A stretch of 64,000 bases of DNA, from the NCBI GenBank assembly GCA_037013495.1, contig CM072811.1:27303659-27367658 (forward strand), read 5' to 3'. The notes beneath the pieces are model-generated. The model made no database searches. It was not told the origin of the DNA and worked only from the letters and a program-made list of their open reading frames with translations. Position 1 is the stretch's first letter. The number at the start of each line of letters is the position of its first letter. This document shows positions 1-15,465 of this stretch, piece after piece. The DNA is from Hippophae tibetana. Its lineage: Eukaryota; Streptophyta; Magnoliopsida; Rosales; Elaeagnaceae. The position numbers and the translations under genes were made by a program.

Positions 1-197
1 AGTATTACGTAAGTATTATTACCTTTAAAATTTATCAAAAAATAACAAAAAAAGTATACATTTAAAATGTTTCTGTTTATTTTTTTTATTACAAATGTGA
101 TGGTAATAATATTTATGTAATAATTTAAAGTGAAGTAATATTTTTGTAACTATCGTCATAATTTAGTTGTAAATTTGCTAAAACAAGAAAGGAGAAC

Positions 198-1289
198 TTG
201 GTTTGCAGGTTGAACAAATCTTTATACAATGTCAAACAAGCATCGAGGTGTTGGTATAAGAGATTTGATTCCTTCATTATTAGCCTTAGATACAACAGAC
301 TCAGTTCAGACCATTGTACGTACTTCAAAATGTTTGATGGAGATAATAATTTTATTATTTTGTTGTTATATGTGGATGAAATTTTGGTAGCATGCCCCAA
401 TAGAGATCAAATCCAAGAATTGAAGGCACAGTTGGCTAGGGAGTTTGATATGAAAGACTTAGGACCATCAAACAAGATTCTAGGGATGCAGATTCACCGA
501 GACAGAAATAACAGAAATATTTGGCTTTCTTAGAAGAATTATTTCAACAAGATCTTACGATGCTTCAACATGCAAGATAGTAAGCCAATTTTTGCTCCAC
601 TTCTTATTAATTTCAAGTTATCCTCAAGTATGTGTCCTAGAAACGAAGCAGATAGGAGAGAGATGTCTCGAGTACCGTATGCATCAGCAGTGGGAAGTTT
701 AATGTTTGCTATGATATGTACAACACTAGACATTGCACAAGCAGTTGGAGTAGTTAGTCGGTTTATGGAAAATCCTGGAAGAAAACATTGAAATACTGTG
801 AAGAGGGTTCTACAATATATCAGAGGAACCTCAAATGCTGCATTATCTTATAGAGGATCAAATCTTATTGTCAAAGGCTATGTTGATTCAGATTTTGCAA
901 GGGATCTCAATAAAAGTAAGTCTACTACAAGTTATGTGTTTACACTTACAGGAGGAGCTGTAAGCTGGGTATCTAAACTGCAATCAGTTGTAGCTCTATC
1001 TACAACTAAAGTAGAATACATGGCAGTTACACAAGCTTGCAAGGAAGTAGTCTGGATACAGAGATTATTGGAGGAGCTCGTACACAAGCAGGAGAAGATT
1101 GTTTTGTTTTGTGATAGTCAGAGTACTTTTCACATTGCAAGAAATCCAGCTTTTCATTCACGAACAAAACACATAAGGGATATGCAAAAGATTCATACCG
1201 ACGAGAACCTAGCAGATGTTATGGCTAAGCCAATCAACACTAACAAGTTTAAATGGTGTATATCCTCATGTGGTCTAGCGAAAACATAA
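198..1289 (+). pseudogene. copia pol fragment (reverse transcriptase C-terminal half and RNase H), two in-frame stops
   Basis: One continuous reading frame covers 198-1289 and is interrupted by TAG at 531-533 and TGA at 789-791. Family comparison suggests these were Gln (LSQ) and Trp (HWN). The first section carries KQASRCWYKRFDS and the RT catalytic box as LLLYVDEIL, where the second catalytic Asp of YVDD is Glu. The last section is RNase H with YVDSDFA, ALSTTKVEYMA and LFCDSQS. After TKHI the chain jumps to QKIHTDENLADVMAKPI, so about 14 family residues are missing at the C-terminal end. Without gag, protease or integrase it cannot be an autonomous element. Confidence 0.88.
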
Positions 1290-1354
1290 GCAAGCATAGA
1301 TTTGGCAAGTGAGGAAGGGTGGAAGGATTACGCAAGTGACTTTAAGTAGGAGAA

Positions 1355-2064
1355 TGTGATAATTGATGACATTGTTTAGTGGTAAAGTCATCTACTTGGT
1401 TTAATGTTATATTTTGTTAATGGATGAAGTAGGAAACATGGAAGACATTTAATTAAGGATGCTATCGAAACACTAATTTCTTGTGTATTCAATGTGGAGC
1501 ACTAATTTCTTGTGTATTCAATGTAGAGCACTAATTTCTTGTGTATTCAATGTGGAGTACTAATTTCTTGTGCATTCAATGTGAATCACTAATTTCTTGA
1601 TCGTTCAATGTAGAACACTAATTTCTTGTCCATTCAATGTGGAGATGAATATAGAGTCTTTGCTACCACAAGCTCTTCAAGGATGTTGCCTATAAATAAC
1701 TTGCTTAATTTGTGAAAAATATAAAACCAAATGAATTAGAGAGCATCCATAAGAAAGATAGTAAAAGTCTTTCTGAAAGTTATTTTGGGAGTTACTATTT
1801 AGAAAAGAAAATTGTGTTCTTTCTTTGTAAGTAATATTTATCCTATTACAAGAGAGATTAGAATTATTATCTCATTGTAACTAGAAAAAAGGTGTTGTAA
1901 TCCTTATTTTATAATAGTGAAATCATCTTATATTTGTCCGTAGTTTTTTACCCCAATTTATTCGAGGAGTTTTTCACGTAAAATATTTGTGTTTATTTTA
2001 TTTTAATTATTCTAAATTTCACTTTAGTTGTATTTTAGCTTTAATCCGGTAATTTTTCCTAACA
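1355..2064 (+). repeat. 3' LTR of the copia element (about 710 bp)
   Basis: The LTR starts TGTGATAATT directly after a purine-rich stretch (aagtaggagaa at 1344-1354) and ends TAACA at 2064, giving the usual TG...CA ends. The segment near 1890-1990 (TGTAATCC, then a GTCCGTAG stretch and a TTTTTCACGTAAA stretch) resembles the R/U5 region of Tnt1/Tork LTRs. The boundaries are inferred from these signals because no second LTR copy is present for alignment. The next five bases are gtatt, but no partner target-site copy can be identified. Confidence 0.7.
1472..1645 (+). repeat. 29-bp minisatellite, six tandem units, in LTR U3
   Basis: Six units start at 1472, 1501, 1530, 1559, 1588 and 1617. Each begins ACTAATTTCTTG and ends with a TTCAATGTRGA-type segment. 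The period is exactly 29 bp with only a few substitutions per unit. The array lies in the promoter-proximal (U3) part of the LTR. Confidence 0.95.
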
Positions 2065-2069
2065 GTATT

Positions 2070-4960
2070 CTATATTTTTAACCTAGTATATAATTTATCA
2101 TTTATCATGTTTTGTTTTTTGAAAAATTAAACTTTTTTTTTGCTTAAAAGAAATTGTGAATGTTATAAATTTATATTCAAATTAATTATTACGTGACAAA
2201 TGTTAAATTTTTTAATAAATAATTTAATTATTTTAAAATTATTTTATCTAGTAACAAATCAGAATTTACAAAAAATATAAATATAAATTTACAATTTGTG
2301 TGTCTTAACATTCTATCCCCTTTGGCGAAATCACTTCTGTGACTATCACAGACTCACAATAACTGCTCAAGTATAAGCAAAGAAACGACAACGTTAGGGG
2401 ATGTTGAACCCATTACAGGCTTTCAGTTTCCACTTTCTCCGATGCTAATTTTCGAGGTACGCGAAGTGAAATCCAGTATATCAGTGTTAATCAGATCGTT
2501 TTTTGTCTCAGTTATTAAGTATTGCAATCCGAGATTCGATTAGATCCGCTTTATTGTTTTTATTAGTGTTTTTTTTTTAATATTTCATTTGGCATAGAGA
2601 ATTTACTGATTTCGCACATTAATACATGAGATTCTGAGAATCAATACAGAAAGCGATATAACATTCAGACTTGAATGCACTACGCTGCTTATCTGCGATA
2701 GAAACAAGTTGCTTCGAATCCGAACACTCCCTGTTTGTATGATGAATCTGCATCAATTAATTAGTCTGATAAGGACAAGTTGTTTGATCTGTTGTTGGAT
2801 ATTCTGTTACTATTAATTAAAGGTGATTCGGTTGTGATACCGTCTGTCGTTAATAATTCTAGTCGACTTATTGATTTTTTATCCTCTTCCAATTCATGTG
2901 AATCGCTAATTTAATTTTTATAATCATTTACTGAAATTTGATTTTTACCTGAGTGAAGTTGTATCTATTTTTACTTAATTGTGTATCATAGAAACTGCAT
3001 TGTACCAAGGATTGAAAAATCAATCATATAGTCGAAATTATTGTAATATTGTTAATTTTTTTAGATATCGAAATATGATATCTATATATTTATTAAAACA
3101 TGAATAATATATAGATATTATTGTAAAATTATTAATAAAATGTAAGATAGATATAGACAAAATATTGTTTTATATTTTTTTATTTTTTAAATAATTTACT
3201 TTTAAATTTATCTATTCTTAGGTTTTCTTTTATCTTCAATCAAAAGATTATTTATTTTAATTTGAGACAATTTTTTATAATGCTTTTCGTATATATTTTT
3301 TATTTATACCTCATTTTCACGTTTATTTTACTAATCTTACCTCTGATTTTTGTTTTTTCATAATTTAAATTGTAATGTGTAGATTTATTCATTTATAATA
3401 ATATTAGAAGCATAATCTAGATAGTTATTTTAGATTATAATTAGTCATGTTGTAATATTCTAATTAATTAATTTATTTATTGATCAAATTGAATACCATA
3501 GTTTTATAAATATATATAAATTAAATACGAATCTAGTTTAAAAATATAAGTAATTGATTGTTTTGATATTTTATAAAATTTTATAAATAAATTCTACGAT
3601 TTTAATAGAATTTATAAAGTTCTCTTAAAATTTTTAAATTTCTCATCGATGATAATAAAATTTTCAATATTCATAAAATTTAAGTCTTGATATTTAGATT
3701 AACATCTATGATTAAAACCTTAGATTGGATTATCTTTTTAGCATGAAGGAAATGTAATGTCATCTACTCATCGTCATTCTTGTTTGCGTAATATATGTTC
3801 TTAATGTATTTACAAAATAAATTTTATGCACATGGTGTTAACTTGTAGTTGTACAGGATGCTGATTTGGGAGTTAGATTTTGCAAAGATGTGGATACTCG
3901 TTCGCTTACGGTACTAATAGTCTAATACTAGTTCATATTGCAGTGCTCCTTACCTGATTGCTTGAGGATTATACTATTTAGTTCGTCTCATTTGTCAATC
4001 TAGCGTGTAACACAGTTCTTGGTGCAAGTTCAAATTTTGGAGTTTGAATGAGGTTAGAACCCATAATTTTAAGCTACGATAATATGATATTATGTTAGAA
4101 GATTATTACCAACTAAATTTTTTAAAAGGACACATTATTAGAAGGTAAATTAATTGGTTTGATATCTTATAGGTATCCTATTAATATATTAATATTTCAA
4201 ATATATTATGTTATTAAAAAGTTTTTAAGTAACTAACTCAAATATTGATCCAATTTTTATTATTTTTGAATAAAAATAAAAAAAAATTGCCCAAAATACT
4301 CTTATAACCTTTTTGTGATTTTTTTTTTGAAAATTAACCAGTGTTGAAAAATGTGAAAAAATTGCTAATTTTTAGAACTTTTTTTTAGACAACATTATTA
4401 ATAAAAATATTTCAATTAGTTAACCATGAAAAGTATTATCATCATTATTCTTATTTGTTAGTCATAAAAAAATATTTCCATCATGACATAATGAAATTGT
4501 TGAATTTAATGATTTTGTAGTACTTATTTATATTATATTTTTAAAATGTAAAGTTAACAATTTTTATTTTTTTTCATAACTTTTAATAAGAAATCATGAA
4601 CTCAACTTTAGCAAAAAAAAAAAAATCATTTATCACCTTTAGTTAATATCCAAAAAAACAATCCTTCATTTAAAGGCTAAAAGGATATTTTAGGCAACAA
4701 AAAAATTAATTACTATTCAAAAATGATAAAAATTGTATCAATACTTAAATGGGATACTAAAACAATTTTTTTTGAATAACATGAGACATTTGGATACCAA
4801 TATCTTAGATGTGGTCATTCCAATGAAATGCCAAAACTTAGGTAAAAGAGCCTATATATATATATGGACCTATATAATCCATTAAAAATATCTTCTTATC
4901 TCTCTTAAATCTCTCTAATTATCCTATAGTACATGTAATTCTTCCAAATAATTGACATTC
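2070..4960. other. AT-rich intergenic spacer
   Basis: No long reading frame or recognised repeat is visible. Two short stretches of higher complexity, about 2290-2456 and 3857-4000, have exon-like edges (gag|gtacgc at 2456/2457 and gtacag| at 3856). No protein family is recognised and the possible reading frames are very short. Confidence 0.5.
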
Positions 4961-4963
4961 ATG

Positions 4964-6840
4964 GTGAGTTCTTAAAATTTTCTAATCCATTGTAAAAATT
5001 GGAGACCTTAATCAAGAAAACCAAGAAAATCACCTTGTGCCATAAGGAAATCTACCCTTATTAACATGAATAACCACCACAAGGAAATCTGTCCTTATTA
5101 ACATGAATAACCACCACAAGGAAATCTGTCCTTATTAACATGAATAACCACCACGCTAGTTCCGAGTCAAGAAGCAACCTTCAAACCACCATATGTATTA
5201 AGTTCTTAGGAATGACCCTAATGTTCATGTACCTCACCATGCATTTCATCCCACACCACATTTAGGACCGGCGTATAACCCCATTCAACCATCAGTCTTA
5301 AAAATTATGAAGTTTGAGGTTACAAGGACAATCCTATGTGTTAATAGTTCAATGAGTTTTAGTTCTAAGGAAGAGGCGCCAAGATGGAAAAGCTTCAAAA
5401 TAAGTTGCTAAGTTGCAACAAGCTTTTATCAAATAAAAAAATGACAATAAAGAATTGTGCACACGTATACTATAAGAAAGCTATTCAAAAGAAGTCAAAA
5501 GTTTCTTTCGAGCTATAACAACTACACCTCTCACTACGTCATCATGCCCAACAAGGGATGAATGAGCTCCTTCTCGTGAACCAAAAAAGCATCACTATTA
5601 ATAACCTAGATCATATATAGAGAACCAACACCTATAAAAAGTGTCCTACATATAAGGGAATGAAGGATTTTGTTATGTTTGCACGAAGAAAAGTAAAACG
5701 CCATGTGTTTGTAAGATTTTTGCCTTTACTTTCCAAGACATGGTGTAGAAATGGTTCGTAGAGATTCCTCTTAAAAGAATAAATAATTTTAACCAATTGG
5801 TTAAGGTTTTCGTTACCAATAACATTTCCAATAAACCTATACTATAGGAGTCACCCATTTGTTCTTCATCAATTAAGAAAATGAGGAGAAAATTTAGAGT
5901 TATATGAAGAGGTTCAAAATGGAAAAAATATAGATCTCACAATGTCCCGACTCTATAGCTATCGAAACCTTTAGAAAAGGAATACAAAGAGACACTAGTC
6001 TATTCGTGGAATTGACCAAGACCACCTTGCGCTCTCTTGACGTGGTCTATCTTGAGGCTCAAAAGTTTGTCAACATAGAGAGGGAAATGAAACCTTCAAG
6101 AACTTTGATGTCTAGACCATCGAAAAAATCCACCACTAGTAACAAATATAATGAGGAAATAAAATCTCTTGTTAATAGACGCCTTAACCCACCCTGTTTC
6201 AGGTCAATAATAACGCCCAAGGGAAGGATTGGGACCTAGGGAGGGCCTTTTTTTCCCTTTAAAAGACCACCATTACGAATTTCTCTGGCTAGCGCGTACA
6301 AAGGATGGAGAGAATAAACCAAGTGAGGTGACCACAACCCATAAGATCCCCTCAAAGAGATCCCAAAAAATAGTGTGCCTTCCATAAGCACACAAGTCAT
6401 TGGACCAATGATTGTAGACATGTCAAGTAGGTGATGGAACAACTTTTGTTAGATGAAAACTTAGGGGATCTAGTGGAAGGAAAGAGAGGACCAAGATAGA
6501 AGAATAGGGGAGGTAATCCTCAAAGGGAGGTGGTTCCCTTCGAAGAGAAGACAACATGTCGATCCAACACCTCAAGGTCATCCATGGTTGCTCAACCATG
6601 TTCGGGCCCATCAAAAGTTCTCGAAAAAGGTATGTTAGGAAAACTAGAGATACCTATCAACCTATTTATACCTTAAGACATGAAGAACTAGTTTTTCCCA
6701 TCATTTTTCAAGAAAGGAAAGCGTTACCACCTCTTGATGGTCCTTTAGTGGTCACATTTAAGGTTGCATATTGTGAGGTGCATATGGTATTGGTCAAATC
6801 TTGGATTCTTATATTCATCACTCAAAATGTTTAAGCTCTT
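4964..6840 (+). mobile_element. Ty3/gypsy retrotransposon relic (gag to protease start)
   Basis: Degenerate coding sequence on the + strand resembles plant gypsy gag. Around 5850-6100 conceptual translation with many stops gives an ENEEKI..YMKRF pattern, then CPDSIAIETFRKGIQRD, then ELTKTTLRS and EAQKFVNIE. Around 6556-6830 the pattern RKRYVRKTRDT, then DGPLVVTFKVAYCEVHMVLV matches the gag-protease linker that leads into the aspartic protease site. The catalytic D-x-G that should follow is destroyed. There is no RT, integrase or LTR. Stops and frameshifts are frequent, so this is an old remnant. Exact ends are uncertain. Confidence 0.62.
5044..5154 (+). repeat. 37-bp tandem repeat, three units
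   Basis: Three consecutive units start at 5044, 5081 and 5118. Each begins AAGGAAATCT and ends AATAACCACCAC; units 2 and 3 are identical and unit 1 differs at three positions (ACC in place of GTC). The period is not a multiple of three, so it would shift a reading frame if it arose in coding DNA. Confidence 0.93.
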
Positions 6841-6844
6841 TTGA

Positions 6845-9430
6845 TCAATAGATCCATAGTTGATGAGTATTAGACAACACTGTCAAAACAATTTGCTACT
6901 CCATATTTTTCTTGAGTAGTGGATCTAAAACTTCAATTGCAAACTCTTCCCAAGGAAGGTTCAACAATTGAAGATTTTCTTCTATGTATTAAGAACATAT
7001 TAGATCATCTAAATGCTATAGGTGAATTTTTTTATGAGAGATATCTAATCCTATGTGTTGTGCATGGTTTGGATTCCTGTTCAACTATTTCATTTCATCA
7101 CTATCTCTGCAATCTAGCTCTATGACATTTGATGAAGTTCATAGCTTGCTTATGTCATATGAGAGATGTTTTCGCATCAATCTCGATAGCTAAAGAACCA
7201 AGCCTTATTTCAGGCTAATGTTGTTGGCATTTTCGGTTTGCAATTGAAGAATTCATCTTAGAACTCCAAGTAGAATAACTCAAGTACCTCAAGCTTAATT
7301 GGAACATTCATGACTTTCTCAATCAAAGTTAGTTCAATCAAACCACTCCTTCTAATAGTGCCAAGGGTGGTCGTTACAAAGGAAAGAAAAATGGACCTTA
7401 CAATCCTAATACACCTAAGGTCACTTGTCAAATCTGCAAAAAATCTGATCATCTATCCAACAAGTGCTTCAAGTTGAGAAACCTTATTCAAGGTCAATCA
7501 TAACATGCCTTAGTCAATTTTGCTTCATCCTCCATAGTAAATAGTCATAGACTAACATCTACACCTTTCTTATTGGATGTTGGTGTAACACATCACCTTA
7601 CCAGTGATGTTAACAATATGGGGAAGCTCAAGACATACACTAGTTATGATAAAGTCACAGTAGATAATGGATCTTCCTTATCTATTCTTTATCATGGTTA
7701 TAGCAATTTAAATGTACATTCTCATACCCTACATCTTTCTAATGTTCTTTATACACCTCGTGTTTCTAGTAACCTTCTTTCTATTCATTGTCTTTGTTCT
7801 GGTAAAGATGTTAGTATGGAGTTTAATGCTTAATATTTTTGTGTCAAAAAGGCATAGAAGATTTTGGCTTTGGGTGAGGCTCAATATAACTTATATTGCT
7901 TGATTGACACTCACCAACTGGGTAGTAATTTTTTGGGTATGCCTTATGTTTTCTCTAGCAATTATACTGTAGAAGTAAATGATTAGCACCAAAGGTTAGC
8001 TCACCTTTCTGATTTGATCATGAGAAAACTTATACACCATGTATTATTGCCTTCTTACAAATTTCAATAATAATAGAATTTTTTGTTGAGTTTGTTCTAT
8101 GGCCAAATCTCATAAACTTTCATTTGTGTCTAAGCACATGAAATCCTTGCAACCTTTTGATCTCATCTATAGGGATCTTTGGACATCACCAATGCTTGCA
8201 AACACTAGTGCTAAATATTTCCTCCTTATTGTCGATAATTTCAGTAAATATAAGTATATTTATTTCTTCTTTTCAAAGATCAAGCATAACATACATTTAT
8301 TTTGTTTATAGTCATAATTGAGAGAAATTTTACAACTAAGTTGAAATCTATTCAAACTGGCGATGGTGAGTTTATGTTTTTGGACACCAAGTTGGCATAC
8401 TTGGGTCTCATTCATTGCATTACATGTCCTCATTCTTCTTAACAAAATGGCGTTGTTGAGGCTCTTTTAAAAATAGTTATAGAGAATTGTGTTACTATTT
8501 CAAGGTCTTTATATGAGGTATTGGGTGTATGATTGTAGAAATACTATCTTTGTCGCTAAGAGGCTCCCATCTAAGGCCCTTAAGTTTGCATCTCCTTATG
8601 AGACACTGATTTTAAAGAACTTGATTATGCTTTCTTGTGTGTGTTTGGATCTCAATGCTTTCCTTGCCTTAGACCTTCTCTCATAAACTTCAACCTAGAT
8701 ATATTCTTAAGATATGCTCCTCAATAGAGAGGGTACTAGGAGGCATGTTTTGTTCAATGAACAATGCTTTCTTTCTCTCAATCCTTAGTTTGCTACTATT
8801 GATAGCTACTATATCATTTTGGATCGTACACATTTACTTTGTCTTTTTGGTATCCCTAGCCAAACACCATCCAGTATTGAAAATGAGCCTCATGTGCCTG
8901 CTTAATCTCTTGGTGTTCAACTTGTGTCTAGCATTGATCCTGTGTTGTCTAACAATCCTCAGTCCACTTGTACCACACCAACAATCTCTCTTCCAACTAG
9001 TCATATTTTGTCTCATTCCTCAAGTTTGCCAATGCAAATGCCTGATAGTGCTCAATCCTTCTTTGACCTTTCATTAGAACCTATCCTTTCAGCCTATGAG
9101 AAGTCACCATATGGTGTTCAATCTCAAAACATGTCTTATTCCTCTTATCTTGACATTACAAGTTCCTATATACCTATTGAACTATATCTTGCCTTACGTA
9201 TTGACTTAGCACCACCAGTCATCAATACTCACCCTATGTAAACTCAAGAAAAGTGTAGTATACATATAACTAAATAGTTATTTCTTGCTAACACTTCTTC
9301 TCTCATCTTACCAAAGCTTAGTTATTATGAAGAAGTCAAAGGTATCCCTGAGTGGAAAGAGTCAATGCAAAAGGAGTTTTAAACTCTTTTTATCAAACCA
9401 CTTATTGAGGGCATTTTTGCTCCATTAGAA
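6845..9430 (+). mobile_element. Ty1/copia relic (gag, protease, integrase; no RT, no LTR seen)
   Basis: The gag part reads LKLQLQTLPKEGSTIEDFLL and then HGLDSCSTISF (6919-7125). A zinc knuckle C-x2-C-x4-H-x4-C is seen as TCQICKKSDHLSNKCFK near 7420-7470. The protease follows as LLDVGVTHHLTSDVNN near 7570, where the usual D-S-G-A is D-V-G-V. Then come SNVLYTPRVSSNLLS, a pre-integrase segment near 8000, and integrase core segments HMKSLQPFDLIYRDLW (8150) and KYFLLIVDNFSKYKYIYFF (8220). The frame is broken repeatedly. Similarity fades near 9300-9430 just before RT (EEVKGIPEWKESMQKEF). Both LTRs, RT and RNase H are missing. It abuts the gypsy relic directly. Confidence 0.75.
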
Positions 9431-9483
9431 CCAAACTTATGATGGTTCCTCCATAAATTTGCCGTGAGGTAATGGATATCATT

Positions 9484-9579
9484 ATATGCATTGTATACAT
9501 TGTACTGTGATGTATTACACTACACATGATCATATGCATTGTATGTATTGTAATGTAGTGTGCTACACTACATTTGATT
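9484..9579 (+). repeat. 48-bp direct duplication
   Basis: Two adjacent copies start at 9484 and 9532, both opening ATATGCATTGTA and containing an ACACTACA core. They differ at several positions. They follow the end of the copia relic and may be part of its non-coding flank. Confidence 0.85.
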
Positions 9580-9786
9580 ATTGTTCTGAACTAGACAATT
9601 AGGTACAACTATGGTGGTTATGCTCTAACAATCTTAATTATATATATTTCTAGATGTTCTCCTGGTTGAGGTAATATAGGGAAATATCTCAATCTAAACT
9701 TTCTCTCTTCTAAATAAGTATATAAATATATAGATTCTGATTTTGTCCGGCTTTATTAACTTATGTTTTGGTTAAGCTGATGCGTA

Positions 9787-9812
9787 AAGTTCAAGTTCAA
9801 GTTCAAGTTCAA
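9787..9812 (+). repeat. (AAGTTC)4 microsatellite
   Basis: Four perfect hexamers AAGTTC run from 9787 to 9810, followed by AAG. Confidence 0.95.
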
Positions 9813-12353
9813 GACCTTGTTTGGCGTCGTTTTCATGCGGGGCCAAAAAAGGTTGATTCCAACAATCAAAGGGTGTAGAATGTACGAACTATATGCTTCT
9901 AATATTTAATGTAGACCTAGAAAGGCTGGTGGTATTTGCTTTATATGTATGTATAGTTTATTGGATAGTGTCTCTTTGATTGGTTGGATGAATGTAGATG
10001 TTTACCATCTTTTCGAGATAATGTATTTTTATTTGTTTTTAAATTATTTCAATAATTATTCATTTTAAAACCTTTTTTTCCTAAATACGATTGATAAAAA
10101 ATATTTTTTAAAAAATCATAAAAAGTAAATTAATAAATTTATATTTTCACTCTTTTAAAACTCATAAAAAAATTAATGAAATTAAATAATTGCAATATCT
10201 AATTAATTGCTATTACCTTAATATGCTGTGGTCTCGCATCTTGTATAGAAAGGAATATAAAGTAATAAGGCTTTAAAGGAACAGTTCTCCAACCCCACCA
10301 ACAACTCTTTTACTATATAATTGGACCGATGAGAGTAATCTAATATTCTCTTTTGTTTTACATAAATATTATTTATTTTCTACCCCTATTAATACAATTA
10401 TTACTACTAAGATAATTTAGATATAAAACTGTCTATTTTTACTGATAGATATAATTAATGTCATTAGAAAAGCGTTTCAAGTCCTTCTATAGTCATATTT
10501 TAACCTAGCATATATAAGCGTGAAAATGTCACTCAAATTTGAATAGAATTGTTAACTATTTGTTATATATTCATTTATATATATAGAAAATCAAGAATTT
10601 GAATCATAATTATGGATGTGTAAATTTAAGTTGTATGGAAATTTGAATAGAATTAAATGCAATTTGATAAGTAGAGTTGAAAATCAAGATCTAGAAAGAT
10701 TATATTATTACCTTCCTACAAATGAAAAAATAATAATTGATAAATTGCAAATTCAAGGTATGCCTATCACAGATTCATTATTGTGTGGTGTTGAATAAAT
10801 TCAAAGTAAAAATTGTGAAAAAACAATGTAACTTAAAACTATTGCATGTTGTGGTTATAAGACCACTAGTTTTAAACTCAGTAATATTGTGTGTTAAATA
10901 TGTGATTACCATGTTTATCCTAAATAAGTATTATGTTATCTTTTAACCTAGTAATAAAATATTGGTTAAATTAATTAGACATTATTTAATATCTAATTGG
11001 TATAAATAACTGTAATTTAATTTAAATGTTGTATAATTAGATGAAGTTCAAAATGTAATAATGTATCCTACTTTTTTTAATAGTAAAAATTTATGAAATA
11101 AATAGTATTATTTTTATAATTACAAGTTTTAAAAATATTATTTTTTTAATATTGATATTTAACTGTTATAGTTAAGACTTTTCCTTTTAAAATCAAAATG
11201 ATACAATATCACACCAACTAACTTTTGATTAAACACATAGAGCAGGTGAGACCACTACTCCACTCCAACTTTTGTTACCTAAAAATCCTTTAAGTGACAT
11301 ATCTGTACTTCAGGAACACCAAAGTTAAACAATCAATTGCATTTGAATAGTAAATTTATTTTTTGTTAAGAGATTTATATGCAATATATCCCCTTTTTGA
11401 TCAAGGAGCAACATGAAAGTCATATTGTAAGGTTCATGATTTGAAGGAAATTTTTTGATGCTGAATTGCTTTCAAAACTAATTTCGTATCAAGATTCTAT
11501 TTTGCATTAAAATAATTGAGGTAGGACTACAATACTTCAATATTGCCAAGATGCTATACTATACAAGATTCAAGATCCACGATTTTACTTTTCCATTATG
11601 GATGTTTTATTTATTTTAAACTTGGTTGCTTCATTCTTGTTTCTTTCTGCTTTTAATATTATTTTGTAAAAGCACTTTTGATAACAAAAACACTTTTCAA
11701 CTAAAACATATTTTTTGGTTGCCAAAGGTGCTATTACTACTTAAAAAACACAATTATGTGCTAATTAATTCTATAAATGTTATTTCCTTAAATCACTTTT
11801 GACGGAAATGAAATGTTGGAATTTTATTATTTAGACTACCATTGGTTGAGTTTTTAATTGATTTATAATTAAAATGGATTAAACTTTAATCTAATTATTG
11901 GTACGATTAAAATGATTTATAATTAAAATGGATTAAATTTCAGTCTTTAAGAGGTTCATTAATTTATTTGATATGGACTTGCACATTTCATTATGGGTAT
12001 GGATCGATTACTTATGTGATTAATTTTTATTCCATGTTGATTTATTTTGTTAAATTTAATAAAGATAAATAATCGAGGTCACTTCAAGTATGTTATTGAA
12101 TTAAGATTTGTGTTTTAATAGTTAAAAGAACATGTTATATAATTATTTTAACATAAAATTGAACATGGACTTCGATTGTTGAGAAATGATAGCATTCAAG
12201 TACTAGCCATTTTAGCCATTTTAAGCGTACAAAGCTAATAACAAATCCTCTTTCTTTTATACATATTTGCTAGTGATGTTGTACTAACTAGTTAGCAAAC
12301 AACTCCATCTTTCTCTACCTCTATCACTATAGGCTTCCCTGCAAAGGCACCTC

Positions 12354-12360
12354 TATAAAT
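12354..12360 (+). promoter_or_regulatory. probable TATA box of the peroxidase gene
   Basis: TATAAAT within CTCTATAAATACC lies about 158 bp upstream of the start codon. It is the best TATA match between the upstream spacer and the gene. Transcription would be expected to start roughly 30 bp downstream. Confidence 0.55.
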
Positions 12361-12424
12361 ACCAATTAGACTATCTACAGGACTAACCATAGGAGGTCTT
12401 ATATCATCTTCTAAATTCTACATC

Positions 12425-12429
<5 letters not shown>

Positions 12430-12455
<26 letters not shown>
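12430..12455 (+). repeat. (AT)13 microsatellite in the peroxidase leader
   Basis: Thirteen perfect AT dinucleotides lie between the probable TATA box and the start codon, so the tract is expected to be transcribed as part of the 5' untranslated region. Confidence 0.95.
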
Positions 12456-12517
12456 TGTAATCTTGTTTTGAGGTCTCAGTCTTGAAAAGGAGATCAAGCT
12501 CCACAATAACAAAAATT

Positions 12518-15465
<2,948 letters not shown>

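Larger units (their letters stand above)
190..2064 (+). mobile_element. Ty1/copia (Tork/Tnt1-like) retrotransposon, 5'-truncated, with 3' LTR
   Basis: This is the 3' part of a copia element: the second half of reverse transcriptase, RNase H, a purine-rich stretch and one LTR. The 5' LTR, gag, protease and integrase are absent; coding similarity begins abruptly near 190 after AT-rich DNA. The order RT, RNase H, LTR and the residue patterns (YVDE in place of YVDD, LGPSNKILGMQI, VALSTTKVEYMA) are typical of the Tork/Tnt1 lineage of plant copia elements. The lineage call rests on recalled motif similarity, not on a tree. Confidence 0.88.
9431..12340. other. AT-rich intergenic region upstream of the peroxidase gene
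   Basis: No gene is recognised. The stretch holds a duplicated 48-bp unit (9484-9579), a short AAGTTC repeat (9787-9812), an imperfect duplication of an ATTTATAATT-containing segment at 11861 and 11915, and at 11660-11830 a segment rich in AAGCACTTTT-type motifs similar to the short repeats around the peroxidase gene. Confidence 0.6.

Noticed and set aside
3911..3943. Small intron between two exon-like blocks
   Set aside because: Only 33 bp long, below the size plants splice efficiently.
12482..12517. Upstream extension of the peroxidase frame to 12482
   Set aside because: The extension begins with TTG, not ATG. The ATG at 12518 directly precedes a good signal peptide, so it is the better start.
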